Source of the DNA: Miltoncostaea sp963770865
Lineage (GTDB): Bacteria > Actinomycetota > Thermoleophilia > Miltoncostaeales > Miltoncostaeaceae
Assembly (NCBI GenBank): GCA_963770865.1
Contig: CAVYRD010000018.1
Span: forward strand, 62,001-126,000
DNA: 64,000 nt
Reading direction: 5' to 3'
Below the pieces are notes generated by a model. That model did not search any database, was not told the origin of the DNA, and saw only the letters and a list, made by a program, of their open reading frames with translations. Position 1 is the first letter of the stretch; each line of letters starts with the position of its first letter. This document shows positions 36,672 through 45,256 of the stretch, one piece after another. Both the position numbers and the translations under genes were made by a program.

Positions 36672-37082
36672 TCAGGTGTCCGTGCCCGCCTGCTTGTCCG
36701 TGAACTTCGACGGGCAGAGCGTCACGAGCGAGTCCGGGCGGGCGACGAAGGTCCCTGCCTCCAGCCTCCCGGTGACCACCACCTCGCGCCCGACCTTGAA
36801 CTGATCCGGCACCTGGCCGTGGTAGAGGACCTCGATCGTCTCGGAGGGGGCCGTCTTGTCGGCGACCGTGAAGCGCAGGCCCTGCTCGGTGCCGGCGCGC
36901 GCCTGGGGGTCGGCCGGGGCGCCCGGGGCGACCTTGCCGTTCAGGCGGAAGGTCTTTCCGGCCACCACGTCGGCCGGGCCGGCGTAGGTCTCGAGGGTGC
37001 CCCCCAGGCTCGTGTAGGCCAGCCAGCCGCCCAGCACCACGGCCAGGCCCAGCGCGATCACGAAGCGGAGGCGGGAGCGCAT
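36672..37082 (-). CDS. ccmE: cytochrome c maturation haem chaperone CcmE, Cys-type
   Basis: A 136-residue CcmE with an N-terminal anchor (LRFVIALGLAVVLGGWLAY) and an OB-fold domain (VVAGKTFRLNGKV, VLYHGQVPDQFKVGREVVV, GTFVARPDSLVTL). Standard CcmE binds haem covalently through the His of HxxxY. In some archaea and bacteria this is CxxxY. Here the site reads CPSKF: the His is Cys and the Tyr is Phe. A -10 box TAGCAT lies seven bases before the ATG, so the transcript is probably leaderless. Confidence 0.88.
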   Translation of the reverse strand: MRSRLRFVIALGLAVVLGGWLAYTSLGGTLETYAGPADVVAGKTFRLNGKVAPGAPADPQARAGTEQGLRFTVADKTAPSETIEVLYHGQVPDQFKVGREVVVTGRLEAGTFVARPDSLVTLCPSKFTDKQAGTDT

Positions 37083-37089
37083 CGGGGCG

Positions 37090-37095
37090 ATGCTA
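37090..37095 (-). promoter_or_regulatory. -10 box of a leaderless ccmE promoter
   Basis: TAGCAT on the minus strand, then seven bases, then the ATG of ccmE at 37082. No ribosome site exists between them. Confidence 0.5.
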
Positions 37096-37183
37096 ACACC
37101 GTCCCCGCGCGGAGTCTCCGGGACGTTGTTCCCCGATCGGAGGACTATCCTCCGCCGCCCGGAGGGCGTCCACGAGGAGCCGC

Positions 37184-38026
37184 ATGAGCCGTCGCGACCA
37201 GGTGCTCGTCTCCACCGACTGGGTGGCGGACCACGCCGCCGACCCGGCGGTGCGGCTGGTCGAGGTCGACGAGGACACGGCCGCCCACGGGCGCGGCCAC
37301 GTCCCCGGCGCCGTGGCCTGGCACTGGTGGGACGACCTGCACCACCCGGTGCGCCGCGACCTCATCGGCGCCGAGGAGCTGCGGGCGCTGCTCGGCCGTT
37401 CGGGAGTGGGCCCGCAGACCGGGGTCGTGCTCTACGGCGGCCACGACAACTGGTTCGCCGCCTACGCCTACTGGGTGCTGCGCGTGCGCGGCTTCGACCG
37501 CGTGCGGCTGATGGACGGCGGCCGGCGCAAGTGGGAGCTCGAGGGGCGCCCGCGGGAGGTCGAGCCCCCGGCCCACGCGCCGGCCGACCCGGGCCCGCTC
37601 GGCGAGCCCCGTCCCGAGCTGCGCGCCTTCCGCGACGGCGTGCTGGCCGCGCTCGGCGCGCCCGGCGTCACGCTGGTGGACGTGCGCAGCCCGGCCGAGT
37701 TCGCGGGCGAGATGCCGGCGCCCGCGCACCTGCCCCGCGAGCACGCGCGCGTGGCGGGCCACATCCCCGGAGCCCTCAACGTGCCGTGGGCGAAGGCGGT
37801 CGGCGAGGACGGGGCGTTCCTCCCCGACGCCGCGCTGGCCGCGCTCTACCGCGGGGCCGGCGTGGAGCCCGGCGCGGACGTCGTGACCTACTGCCGCGTG
37901 GGCGAGCGGTCCAGCCACACCTGGTTCGTCCTGCACGAGCTGCTCGGCTACGAGCGGGTGCGCAACTACGACGGCTCGTGGACCGAGTGGGGCAGCCTGG
38001 TGGGCGTCCCGGTCGAGCGGTCGTGA
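37184..38026 (+). CDS. thiosulfate/3-mercaptopyruvate sulfurtransferase
   Basis: A 280-residue two-domain rhodanese. The inactive N-terminal domain carries VRLVEVDEDTAAHGRGHVPG, and the C-terminal catalytic domain has VTYCRVGERSSHTWFVL (Cys near residue 234). A CRxGxR loop is typical of the thiosulfate-using CysA/SseA enzymes of actinobacteria. It is preceded by AGGAG at a proper distance from ATG 37184. It transfers sulfane sulfur to an acceptor. The gene is divergent from ccmE. Confidence 0.9.
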   Translation: MSRRDQVLVSTDWVADHAADPAVRLVEVDEDTAAHGRGHVPGAVAWHWWDDLHHPVRRDLIGAEELRALLGRSGVGPQTGVVLYGGHDNWFAAYAYWVLRVRGFDRVRLMDGGRRKWELEGRPREVEPPAHAPADPGPLGEPRPELRAFRDGVLAALGAPGVTLVDVRSPAEFAGEMPAPAHLPREHARVAGHIPGALNVPWAKAVGEDGAFLPDAALAALYRGAGVEPGADVVTYCRVGERSSHTWFVLHELLGYERVRNYDGSWTEWGSLVGVPVERS

Positions 38027-38034
38027 CGGCGCGG

Positions 38035-38040
38035 TAGGGT
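38035..38040 (+). promoter_or_regulatory. -10 box of a leaderless ligase promoter
   Basis: TAGGGT six bases before GTG 38047, with no ribosome site between. It lies just after the stop of the sulfurtransferase gene. Confidence 0.45.
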
Positions 38041-38046
38041 CGCAGG

Positions 38047-38988
38047 GTGAGGCTCCCGCTGGCCCCTCCCATCGAGCCGCAGCTCGCGAAGTCGGCGCGC
38101 GAGGTGCCCGTGGGCGAGGGCTGGGCCTACGAGCGCAAGCTGGACGGCTTCCGGGCGATCGTCTTCGTGGACGGCGCCGAGGTCCTGATCCAGTCGCGCG
38201 GCGGCAAGCCCCTGGACCGCTACTTCCCGGAGCTCGCCTTCCCGGAGGGCCGCTACGTGCTCGACGGCGAGATCGTGATCGCCAACGGCGCCGGCGGCGA
38301 GGACTTCGGCGGCCTGCAGGCGCGCATCCACCCGGCGGCGTCGCGCGTGGCGATGCTCGCCGAGCAGACCCCGGCCGCCTTCCACGCCTTCGACCTGCTC
38401 GCCGAGGGCGACGCGAGCATGCTCGAGCGCCCCTTCGCCGAGCGCCGGGCGGCCCTGGAGGCGCGGGCGGGCGACGGGATCGCCCCCGTCGAGTGCGCCT
38501 CCGACACCGCCCGCGCGGCCGAGTGGCTGGCCGGGGCCGAGGGCGTCATCGCCAAGCGCCTCGCCGACCCGTACCTGCCGGGCAAGCGCAACGGCATGGT
38601 CAAGGTGAAGCGGGTGCGCACCATCGACTGCGTCGTCGTCGGCTGGCGCCCGGGCACCGACGAGGGAACGGTCGGCTCGCTGATCCTCGGCCTCTACGAC
38701 GGCGACGGCCTGCGCCCGGTGGGTCACTGCGCCGGGTTCACGGCCAGGCGCAAGCGCGAGCTGGTGGCCGAGCTGGAGCCGTACGCCTCGGGCGAACGCG
38801 GCAGCGGCGACCCGAGCCGCTGGAGCGGCGGGCGCGACCTGGAGTGGGTCGCCCTGCGCCCCGAGCTGGTAGCCGAGGTGAGCTACGACCACGTGAGCGA
38901 CGGGCGCATCCGCCACGGCGCGCGGCTGGTGCGCTTCCGCGAGGACCGCGACCCGCGCTCGTGCACCGTGGACCAGCTCGCGCAGTGA
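38047..38988 (+). CDS. ATP-dependent DNA ligase (LigC-like)
   Basis: A 313-residue ATP-dependent ligase. The adenylated lysine is in motif I ERKLDGFRAIVF (about residue 34). Motifs III and IV are YVLDGEIVI and AFDLLAEGD-like segments, and motif IV/V reads EGVIAKR and MVKVKRVRTIDCVVVGW. A C-terminal OB domain is present. There are no polymerase or nuclease domains, so it matches the stand-alone LigC type used in repair rather than replication. The start GTG follows a -10 box directly. It is coupled to the next gene by a GTGA overlap. Confidence 0.9.
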   Translation: MRLPLAPPIEPQLAKSAREVPVGEGWAYERKLDGFRAIVFVDGAEVLIQSRGGKPLDRYFPELAFPEGRYVLDGEIVIANGAGGEDFGGLQARIHPAASRVAMLAEQTPAAFHAFDLLAEGDASMLERPFAERRAALEARAGDGIAPVECASDTARAAEWLAGAEGVIAKRLADPYLPGKRNGMVKVKRVRTIDCVVVGWRPGTDEGTVGSLILGLYDGDGLRPVGHCAGFTARRKRELVAELEPYASGERGSGDPSRWSGGRDLEWVALRPELVAEVSYDHVSDGRIRHGARLVRFREDRDPRSCTVDQLAQ

Positions 38989-40040
38989 GCGCCGTGGGCG
39001 CGCAGGCGCTGGCGGCGCGCCAGCGCGCGCAGGGCCTCGGGGTGGTGCGGCCGAGCGACGCCCACGGCGCGGTCCACCAGGCGCTCGCGATCCAGGCGCA
39101 GGACGCGCGCTCCTCGCGCCTCGGCGTCCGCGCCCGCAGCGAGGGGCTCACCTCGGCCGACGTCGTGCGGGCGTGCTCCGAGGAGCGGTCGGTGGTGCGC
39201 ACCTGGGCGATGCGCGGCACGCTCCACATGCTCTGCGCCGAGGACGTGCGCTGGATCACCGCGCTGGTCGGCCCGGTGATCGAGGCCAGGTACGCCAAGC
39301 GGCGGGCCGAGCTCGGCGTCACGCCCGCCCTCGCCGACCGCGTCCTGGCGGCGATCCCCGAGATCCTCGCCGGCGGCGGCCCCCTGATGCGCGCCGAGCT
39401 GATCGACGCGCTGATCGCGCGCGGCATGCGGATCGACACCACCGACCAGGCGCCCGCCCACATCGTGCTGCTGGCCGCCCTGCGCGGGGTGGCGTGCCGG
39501 GGCCCGGACCGGGAGGACGAGGAGCCGACCTACGTCCGCCTCGACGACTGGGTCGCGCCCGCCCCGCCCGTGGACCGCGACGCAGCCCTGGCCGAGCTCT
39601 CGCGCCGCTACGCGCGGGCCTACGGGCCGGCCGACGCGCGCGACCTGGCCTACTGGAGCGGCCTCCCCGCGGCCGACGCCAAGCGGGCCTTCGCCCTGGC
39701 GCCCCCCGGGGAGCCGGCCGGGGACGACGCCGGGCCGCCGCCCCCGCGCCTGCTGCCCGCCTTCGACGGATACCTGCTCGGCCACCGTGACCGCTCGGCG
39801 ATCCTGCCGCCCGAGCACGCGCCGAAGCTCTTGTCGGGCTCGTGGATGCTGCCGAGCATCGTGGTGGGCGGGCGCCTGGTGGGCACCTGGAGGCGGACGC
39901 GCGAGCGCGACGGCGTCACGGTCACCCTCTCCCCCTTCACCGGCCGCCTGCCGCGCGGCTCGGTGCGCGGCGTGAAGGCCGAGGCCGCCGACGTGGCGCG
40001 CTTCCTGGGTGCGCCGGGCCGGGTCGAGATCGCGTCCTGA
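38985..40040 (+). CDS. winged-helix DNA-binding protein of the AlkX/YcaQ (HTH_42) family
   Basis: A 351-residue member of the HTH_42 winged-helix superfamily (DUF1006-like), which includes DNA glycosylases such as AlkZ/YcaQ that release bulky or crosslinked bases. Visible features are LGVRARSEGLTSADVVRA, the WAMRGTLHMLCAEDVRW motif (about residues 73-89), and PRLLPAFDGYLLGHRDR near residue 255. The catalytic QxQ/QxD motif of AlkZ is not evident, so activity is uncertain. It overlaps the ligase gene (GTGA), suggesting a shared DNA-repair role. Confidence 0.8.
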   Translation: MSAVGAQALAARQRAQGLGVVRPSDAHGAVHQALAIQAQDARSSRLGVRARSEGLTSADVVRACSEERSVVRTWAMRGTLHMLCAEDVRWITALVGPVIEARYAKRRAELGVTPALADRVLAAIPEILAGGGPLMRAELIDALIARGMRIDTTDQAPAHIVLLAALRGVACRGPDREDEEPTYVRLDDWVAPAPPVDRDAALAELSRRYARAYGPADARDLAYWSGLPAADAKRAFALAPPGEPAGDDAGPPPPRLLPAFDGYLLGHRDRSAILPPEHAPKLLSGSWMLPSIVVGGRLVGTWRRTRERDGVTVTLSPFTGRLPRGSVRGVKAEAADVARFLGAPGRVEIAS

Positions 40041-40046
40041 CGGCGC

Positions 40047-41228
40047 TCAGACGAGGACCGGGAAGAACCGCGCCAGGGCGCTGACCGTGAGGCCGATGGA
40101 GGCCTCGCTCTCCGCGGCCGCACGGTGGTCCCGCTCCGGGTCGGGCTCGGGGCCGCGGTCCTCCAGCCAGCCGCGGGCGGGATCCGGGCAGCCGGCCGCG
40201 AGGGCGATCTCGCGCCAGCTCTCGGGAACCGGGTCCCCCACGCCGACGCCGGCCATCTCGGCGGCGAGCATCGCCCAGGCGCGCGGCGGGGCGGTGCAGG
40301 GCTCGTAGCCTCCGCCCCCGAGCGCCACGAGGCGGCCGTCGCAGGTCTCGTCGGCCAGGTGGGTCAGCGTGCGCCACAGCTCCGGGTACAGCGGCATCGT
40401 TGTGAGCAGGTGGCTCAGCGGGTCGGCGTGGTGGTGGTCCACCCCGCACTGGGCCACGATCGCCTCGGGCGCGAAGGCCCGCACCACGGGGACGACCACC
40501 CGGGCCATGGCGCGCCGGTAGGCGGTGTCGCCGGCGAAGGGCGGCAGCGCCACGTTCACGCTCGACCCCGGCGCGTCGGCGCCGCCGGTCTCCGCCGGGA
40601 AGCCCGAGCCCGGGAACAGGTGGCGGCCGCTCTCGTGGACGGACACCGTGAGCACGCGGGGGTCGTCGTAGTACATCCACTGGGTGCCGTTGCCGTGATG
40701 GACGTCGAGGTCGATGTAGGCGACGCGCTCCATACCCGCGTCGAGGAGGGCCTGGATCGCCACGGCGGTCTCGTTGTAGATGCCGAAGCCCCACGCGCGG
40801 GAGGCGAGCCCGTGGTGCGCGCCGCCGGCCGGGACGAGGGCCCCGCGGGCGCGCCCGTCGGCGACCGCCGTGGCCGCCACTGCGCAGGCGGCGCAGACGC
40901 GCGCCGAGTCCTCGTGCATCCCCTCGTAGGCGTTGTTGTCGCCGCCGATGCCCCACTGGCGCGCCTCGGGCTCGGCGGCCAGCACGGGCTCGCGGCTGTA
41001 GCGGCGCACCGCACGGATGAAGGCGGGGGCGAAGACGCGCGCCAGCTCGTCGTCGCCGAGCGGCCCCGGGGCGGTCTCGTAGGCGACCGCGTCGAGGTCG
41101 AGGATCCCCGCCTCGCGGCAGAGCGCCACCGCCAGCCGGTGACGGCGCCGGTCCGTCGGGTGGTCGCCGCCGTAGCGCATGCCGAGGTCGTCGTCGTGCA
41201 CCACGAGCAGGCGCGCGACACCGTTCAT
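40047..41228 (-). CDS. AcuC-type histone deacetylase family protein
   Basis: A 393-residue arginase/deacetylase-fold enzyme. Zn and catalytic residues are seen in PAGGAHHGLASRAWGF (His pair near residue 136) and VAYIDLDVHHGNGTQW (Asp/His, about residue 170). Later elements are SVHESGRHLFPG, QCGVDHHHADPL and GGGGYEP. AcuC-like proteins remove acetyl groups from acetyl-CoA synthetase or small acetylated amines. The C-terminal extension after the core is longer than usual. Convergent with the preceding gene, six bases apart. Confidence 0.88.
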   Translation of the reverse strand: MNGVARLLVVHDDDLGMRYGGDHPTDRRRHRLAVALCREAGILDLDAVAYETAPGPLGDDELARVFAPAFIRAVRRYSREPVLAAEPEARQWGIGGDNNAYEGMHEDSARVCAACAVAATAVADGRARGALVPAGGAHHGLASRAWGFGIYNETAVAIQALLDAGMERVAYIDLDVHHGNGTQWMYYDDPRVLTVSVHESGRHLFPGSGFPAETGGADAPGSSVNVALPPFAGDTAYRRAMARVVVPVVRAFAPEAIVAQCGVDHHHADPLSHLLTTMPLYPELWRTLTHLADETCDGRLVALGGGGYEPCTAPPRAWAMLAAEMAGVGVGDPVPESWREIALAAGCPDPARGWLEDRGPEPDPERDHRAAAESEASIGLTVSALARFFPVLV

Positions 41229-41262
41229 CGGATGGGGACCCCGTTCACGACCGGCAGAGGCA

Positions 41263-41388
41263 CTACGGGCCGAAGCGGTCCAGGAACCCGATCGCGTCGA
41301 GGACGGCGAGCACCGCGAGCGCCCCGGCGGCGAAGGCGTACCAGACCCACGCGGGATCGCGCCGGCGGGTGGAGAGGGGATCGCTCAC
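41263..41388 (-). CDS. tiny membrane protein
   Basis: Forty-one residues from GTG 41388: a short basic head (LSTRRRDPAW) and one membrane helix (WYAFAAGALAVLAVLDAIGFL). It lies just upstream of the deacetylase gene on the same strand. No family assigned. Base composition by codon position looks coding, but such a short frame could be chance. Confidence 0.4.
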   Translation of the reverse strand: MSDPLSTRRRDPAWVWYAFAAGALAVLAVLDAIGFLDRFGP

Positions 41389-41564
41389 GCACCGGATCAT
41401 CGCAGAGTGCGCACATGCGCGCGGGGCGATGTGCAGGATCCGTGACGACCGGGTAACCCACTCTGCGGCGGCGGGGTGCGCGCGGTGCTCATCCACCCCG
41501 AGGGCCGTGACCCCGCGCCCCGCCGCCGTCCGTCTGCCTCGCTGCAGATCCTCGGACGGGCTAC

Positions 41565-41921
41565 TCAGCGGGGCTCGGACGTCAACGCGTCGAGGTCCTC
41601 GACGACCTCGACGTGGTCCGCGAGCATCGTCAGGGCCAGCAGCCGGCCGACGACGCCGCCGCTGCCCGCCACGAGGACGAAGCGGCGGCCCTGGCGGCGG
41701 GCGCGCGCCTCGCAATCGAGGAGCAGGCGCAGGCCGCTCGAGTCGAGGTGGACCACCTCGCGCAGGTCGAGGGCGGTCACCTCGCCCGGGGAGCCCTCGA
41801 TGTCGGCCAGGGCGCGGCGAACGCGGCCGATGCCGGAGACGTCCAGCTCGCCGCTGACGGCGACCACCCAGGGGCGGCCGTCCTCGTCGCCGGGATGGAT
41901 CGAGACGGAGATGAGTGACAC
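41565..41921 (-). CDS. STAS-domain anti-sigma factor antagonist
   Basis: A 118-residue STAS domain protein. The phosphorylatable Ser lies in the canonical VVHLDSSGLRLLLDC (about residues 56-70). The N-terminal strand is WVVAVSGELDVSG. Such proteins bind anti-sigma kinases and release an alternative sigma factor when unphosphorylated. No kinase or sigma gene is adjacent. A similar protein lies at 62353-62739. Confidence 0.85.
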   Translation of the reverse strand: MSLISVSIHPGDEDGRPWVVAVSGELDVSGIGRVRRALADIEGSPGEVTALDLREVVHLDSSGLRLLLDCEARARRQGRRFVLVAGSGGVVGRLLALTMLADHVEVVEDLDALTSEPR

Positions 41922-41988
41922 CGGGCCGTCCCTACCCCGGCGCCGCGAGGCGCAAACCGCCGCGGCGCCGGTGAGCGGACGCGGGCCG

Positions 41989-43002
41989 TCAGACGGGGCG
42001 GGCCGGCCCCCCGCCCGCGCCGGTCCGCTCGATGGCGGCGGCGATGGCGTCGAGGTCCTCGGCGGTCAGCGTGACCTCGTGGGCGGAGATCCAGCCGTCC
42101 ACCTGCTCCGCGTTGCGGGCGCCGACGATCGCGCCGGTCACGCCGGGCCAGGCGAGCGTCCACGCCACCGCGACGGCGGCGACCGAGGTGCCGTGTGCCG
42201 CCGCGATCGGGGCCATCGCGTCGCGAAGGGCCAGATTGCGCGAGAGGGCCGGCTCGGCGAAGACGCCCGGCATGCCGTGGCGCCAGTCGCTCGGGTCGAG
42301 GTTGGCCGCGCGTTCGGCGCTGAACCGCTCGGTGAGCAGGCCGGACATCATCGGGCTGTAGACGATCACCCCGGTGCCGTTGCGCTCGCACCAGGGCAGC
42401 AGGCCGGCCCCGGCCTCCCGCTGCACGGCGTTGAAGGGCGGTTGCAGGCTGTCCACGTGGAGGATCGGCTCACAGCGCTCCAGCAGCTCGACCGAGAAGT
42501 TGGAGACGCCCGCCCAGCGCACCTTGCCCTGCTGGACGAGGTCGGCCATCACGCCCCACGACTCCTCGACCGGGGTCCCGGTGTTCGGGTCGGGCCAGTG
42601 GAACTGGTAGAGGTCGATCGCCTCGACGCCGAGCCGCCGCAGCGAGTCCTCGCACTCGCGGCGGATCTCGTCGGGCTTGAGGTTGGGGCGCGGCACGCCG
42701 TCGGCCTGGTCCTGCCAGACCATGCCGCACTTGGTGAACACGAGCGGCCGCTCGGACACGCCCTTCAGGGCGCGCGCCACGACCTCCTCGGAGTGGCCGA
42801 GGCCGTAGACCGCGGCGGTGTCGATCCAGCCGATGCCGAGCCCGAGCGCCCGGCGGATGGCGGCCACGGAGTCGGCGTCGTCCTGGGGGCCCCAGCCGTA
42901 GGCCCAGTCGCCGCCGCCGATGGCCCAGGCGCCGAAGCCGAGCTCGGTGATGGAGGGCCCGCGGGAGCCCAGCGTTCGCGTGGGGATCGTCGTCGTAGGC
43001 AT
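41989..43002 (-). CDS. aldo/keto reductase
   Basis: A 337-residue NADP-dependent aldo/keto reductase. The catalytic tetrad is visible: Asp and Tyr in GWIDTAAVYGLGHSE, Lys in LVFTKCGMVW and His in LYQFHWPDPNTGTP. A C-terminal segment VGARNAEQVDGW binds NADP. Substrate unknown. A TAGTCT box seven bases before the ATG indicates a leaderless transcript. Confidence 0.92.
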   Translation of the reverse strand: MPTTTIPTRTLGSRGPSITELGFGAWAIGGGDWAYGWGPQDDADSVAAIRRALGLGIGWIDTAAVYGLGHSEEVVARALKGVSERPLVFTKCGMVWQDQADGVPRPNLKPDEIRRECEDSLRRLGVEAIDLYQFHWPDPNTGTPVEESWGVMADLVQQGKVRWAGVSNFSVELLERCEPILHVDSLQPPFNAVQREAGAGLLPWCERNGTGVIVYSPMMSGLLTERFSAERAANLDPSDWRHGMPGVFAEPALSRNLALRDAMAPIAAAHGTSVAAVAVAWTLAWPGVTGAIVGARNAEQVDGWISAHEVTLTAEDLDAIAAAIERTGAGGGPARPV

Positions 43003-43009
43003 GCGGACC

Positions 43010-43015
43010 AGACTA
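43010..43015 (-). promoter_or_regulatory. -10 box of a leaderless aldo/keto reductase promoter
   Basis: TAGTCT on the minus strand, seven bases before ATG 43002, no ribosome site. Confidence 0.5.
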
Positions 43016-43032
43016 CCCCCGGTCCGGCACGC

Positions 43033-43455
43033 TCAGTCCTCACCCCACAGCGTCGCCGTCAGCGTCCGCGGCCCGCCGTGGTCCCGGTGCTCGCAGAGGT
43101 AGACCCCCTGCCAGGTGCCGAGGTCGAGGCGCCCGCCGGACACCGGCAGGCTGAGCGACGGGCCGATCAGGACGGCCTTGACGTGGGCGGGCATGTCGTC
43201 GGGCCCCTCCAGGGAGTGGTCGTAGGCCGGGTCGCCGTCGGGGATCGCCCGCGACAGCCACCCCTCCAGGTCGGAGCGCACGTCCGGGCTCGCGTTCTCG
43301 TTGAGCGCCAGCGAGGCCGAGGTGTGACGGATGAACAGGTGCAGCAGCCCGACGCGCACGCCCGCCATGTCGGGCAGCGCCTCCACCACCTCGCGCGTGA
43401 CGAGGTGCACGCCGCGCGGCCGGGGCCGCAGGGCGAACGTCGATCGGCTCCACAC
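43033..43455 (-). CDS. YjbQ/UPF0047 family protein
   Basis: A 140-residue member of the secondary thiamine-phosphate synthase (YjbQ, UPF0047) family. Conserved elements are LLHLFIRHTSASLALNENA (about residues 37-55), YDHSLEGPDDMPAHVKAVL and the end GTWQGVYLCEHRDHGG. The thiamine-phosphate synthase activity is known only for some members. It starts at GTG 43455 and lies 30 bases upstream of the aldo/keto reductase on the same strand. Confidence 0.88.
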   Translation of the reverse strand: MWSRSTFALRPRPRGVHLVTREVVEALPDMAGVRVGLLHLFIRHTSASLALNENASPDVRSDLEGWLSRAIPDGDPAYDHSLEGPDDMPAHVKAVLIGPSLSLPVSGGRLDLGTWQGVYLCEHRDHGGPRTLTATLWGED

Positions 43456-43549
43456 CTCTAGCGTCCCGAGTCGGAGGTCCGCATGTGGTTCCCGAGCGAA
43501 TCTCCGGCGATCCGGCCGGCAACTGCCCAGGCTTCTCCGACCCGGGGCA

Positions 43550-44962
43550 CTAGAAGACCCCGCCCGGCGGCGCGTCGGTGGTGGTCGGGATCGTGGTGCG
43601 CGGCGGCGGCTCGGTGGTCGCGGGCGGCGCGTCGGTCGTGGTGGGCGGCGGCGGGTCGGAGGTCGTCGCGGGCGGCGGGTCGGCCGGGGGCGCGCTCGTC
43701 GTGCCGGGGGCGGGCGCGGGGCCGGCCACCGTCGCCGCGGGCCGCGTGGCGGTCCGCGCGGGGGCCGTCGTGCGGGTGCGCCGGGGCCGGGTCACGACGG
43801 GGTCGAGCGCGGGCGGCTCGCCGGGGCGCCCGGCTGTCGTGAGGGGCGCCGCCGCGGGCAGGGCGGCCGGGGCGGCGGTCACGGCGGGTCCCGTCGTGGC
43901 GGGCGGCGCGGTCACGGTACGCGGGGTGCTGGTGGTGCCCGCTGCGGTCGTCGCCGGCGCGGCGGCGGCGGGCTCGGGGAGCGGCGAGGGCGGCTCCGAT
44001 CCGGAGCGCAGCGCCACCAGGGTCGGCGCGCCGAACAGGATCAGCGCGCCCGCGAGGCCCGACGCGACCAGGGCGCCGACCCGCCTCCCGCCCGATGCCG
44101 CGGCGCCCGCACGGGCGCCGCGGGCGCCGGCGGCGCGCCGGCCGGAGCCGCCGAAGCGCACCAGGCCGCGCGCCTCGGCCGCCTTGGCGGTGGAGGCGCC
44201 GAGCGCGAGCACCGGCAGCGGCAGCCACGCGCGGTAGGAGACGCGGGCCTCCTCGAACGCCGCGCGCGCGGCGCGGCAGGACGGGCACAGCTCCAGGTGC
44301 TGGGAGAGCACGTGCGCGCGGTCGGCGTCGAGCTCGCCGTCGATCAGGGCGCCCACGTCGCCGAGCCGCGCCCGGCAACCCGGGTCCATGGCGGCGGTGT
44401 CGACCTGCCCGAGCCGCAGCTCGCGGCGCAGCGCCAGGCGGGCCCGCACCAGGAGCGCGGCGACGGCCCCCAGGGTGGTGTCGAGCACGCGCCCGATGTC
44501 CTCGTAGGACATGTCCTCCAGCTCGCGCAGCGCCAGGGCGAGGCGGTGGCGCTCCGGCAGGCGGGCGTTTGCGGCGCGCACGTCGGCGCCCTGCGCCGCC
44601 ACCAGGGCGGACAGGGCGGGGTCGGCGTCCAGCGCCGGGTCGGCGCCCGCGGCCAGGGCGACATCGTCCACCGGCGTCTCGCGGGCGCGCCGGGCCGAGC
44701 GGTCGTAGACCAGGTTGCGCGCCGTGCGGTGCAGGTAGGCGGGCAGGTTGACCTCGCGGCCGGCCAGGTCGTCGAGCCGCGCGAAGACGCGCAGGAACGC
44801 CTCCTGCGTGATGTCGGCCGCGTCCTCGCTGCTGCCGGTGAGGCGGTGGGCGACGTTGTAGAGCCCGCGCTCGTGGCGGGCGAACAGCGCGGTGAAGGCG
44901 TCCCGGTCGCCGGCCAGCGCCGCGCGGCCGAGCCCATCGTCGGTGATGTCGGCGGTGCTCAT
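43550..44962 (-). CDS. ECF sigma factor fused to a zinc-finger anti-sigma, membrane helix and Pro/Thr tail
   Basis: A 470-residue protein in one unbroken frame. Sigma region 2 (about 14-90, with DAADITQEAFLRVFARLDDL and RTARNLVYDRSARR) and region 4 (about 130-175, LPERHRLALALRELEDMSYE and an HTH) are followed by an anti-sigma ZAS-type domain. That domain has ALIDGELD and HLELCPSC (His222, Cys226, Cys229). A membrane helix follows (about 296-318), then about 150 residues of Pro/Thr/Ala outside the membrane. Sigma and anti-sigma are normally separate genes. Fused, the sigma factor would be membrane-tethered until cleaved. Start ATG 44962 is fixed by overlap with the gene before. Confidence 0.88.
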   Translation of the reverse strand: MSTADITDDGLGRAALAGDRDAFTALFARHERGLYNVAHRLTGSSEDAADITQEAFLRVFARLDDLAGREVNLPAYLHRTARNLVYDRSARRARETPVDDVALAAGADPALDADPALSALVAAQGADVRAANARLPERHRLALALRELEDMSYEDIGRVLDTTLGAVAALLVRARLALRRELRLGQVDTAAMDPGCRARLGDVGALIDGELDADRAHVLSQHLELCPSCRAARAAFEEARVSYRAWLPLPVLALGASTAKAAEARGLVRFGGSGRRAAGARGARAGAAASGGRRVGALVASGLAGALILFGAPTLVALRSGSEPPSPLPEPAAAAPATTAAGTTSTPRTVTAPPATTGPAVTAAPAALPAAAPLTTAGRPGEPPALDPVVTRPRRTRTTAPARTATRPAATVAGPAPAPGTTSAPPADPPPATTSDPPPPTTTDAPPATTEPPPRTTIPTTTDAPPGGVF

Positions 44963-45147
44963 GGCGCGGGCCGGTGGGGACATGGCTCCTGGGGCGGATC
45001 GGCGTCGCTCTGGCGCTGGCGCAGAAAATCGCAGAACGCGGCCTGCCGCGCGAGGTGCGCCTCCAGCCGGCGCAGCCCGACGGCGGCCCAGTCGGCCAGC
45101 ATCTGGTCGTCGAGCGTCCGCCCGGGGTCGATGGCCGGCTCGCTCAT
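44959..45147 (-). CDS. 62-residue protein coupled to the sigma/anti-sigma fusion
   Basis: From ATG 45147 a short protein with one helix-rich core, LDDQMLADWAAVGLRRLEAH, and a C-terminal FCDFLRQRQSDADPP with two Cys in all (FCDF and EPCPH). Its stop overlaps the ATG of the sigma-fusion gene (ATGA), so the two are translated together and it is likely a real gene. No family recognised. It could be a regulator or a second small component of the sigma switch. Confidence 0.55.
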   Translation of the reverse strand: MSEPAIDPGRTLDDQMLADWAAVGLRRLEAHLARQAAFCDFLRQRQSDADPPQEPCPHRPAP

Positions 45148-45256
45148 CGGCCGGCGAGGGATCGGGGCACGGGTCTCCCTTCGTGGTGTGCACCCGCTCA
45201 ACCGGGTGGGGGCCCGCGCACGACGGCCCATTTGTGAGCGATTTGTAAAGAGGCGG

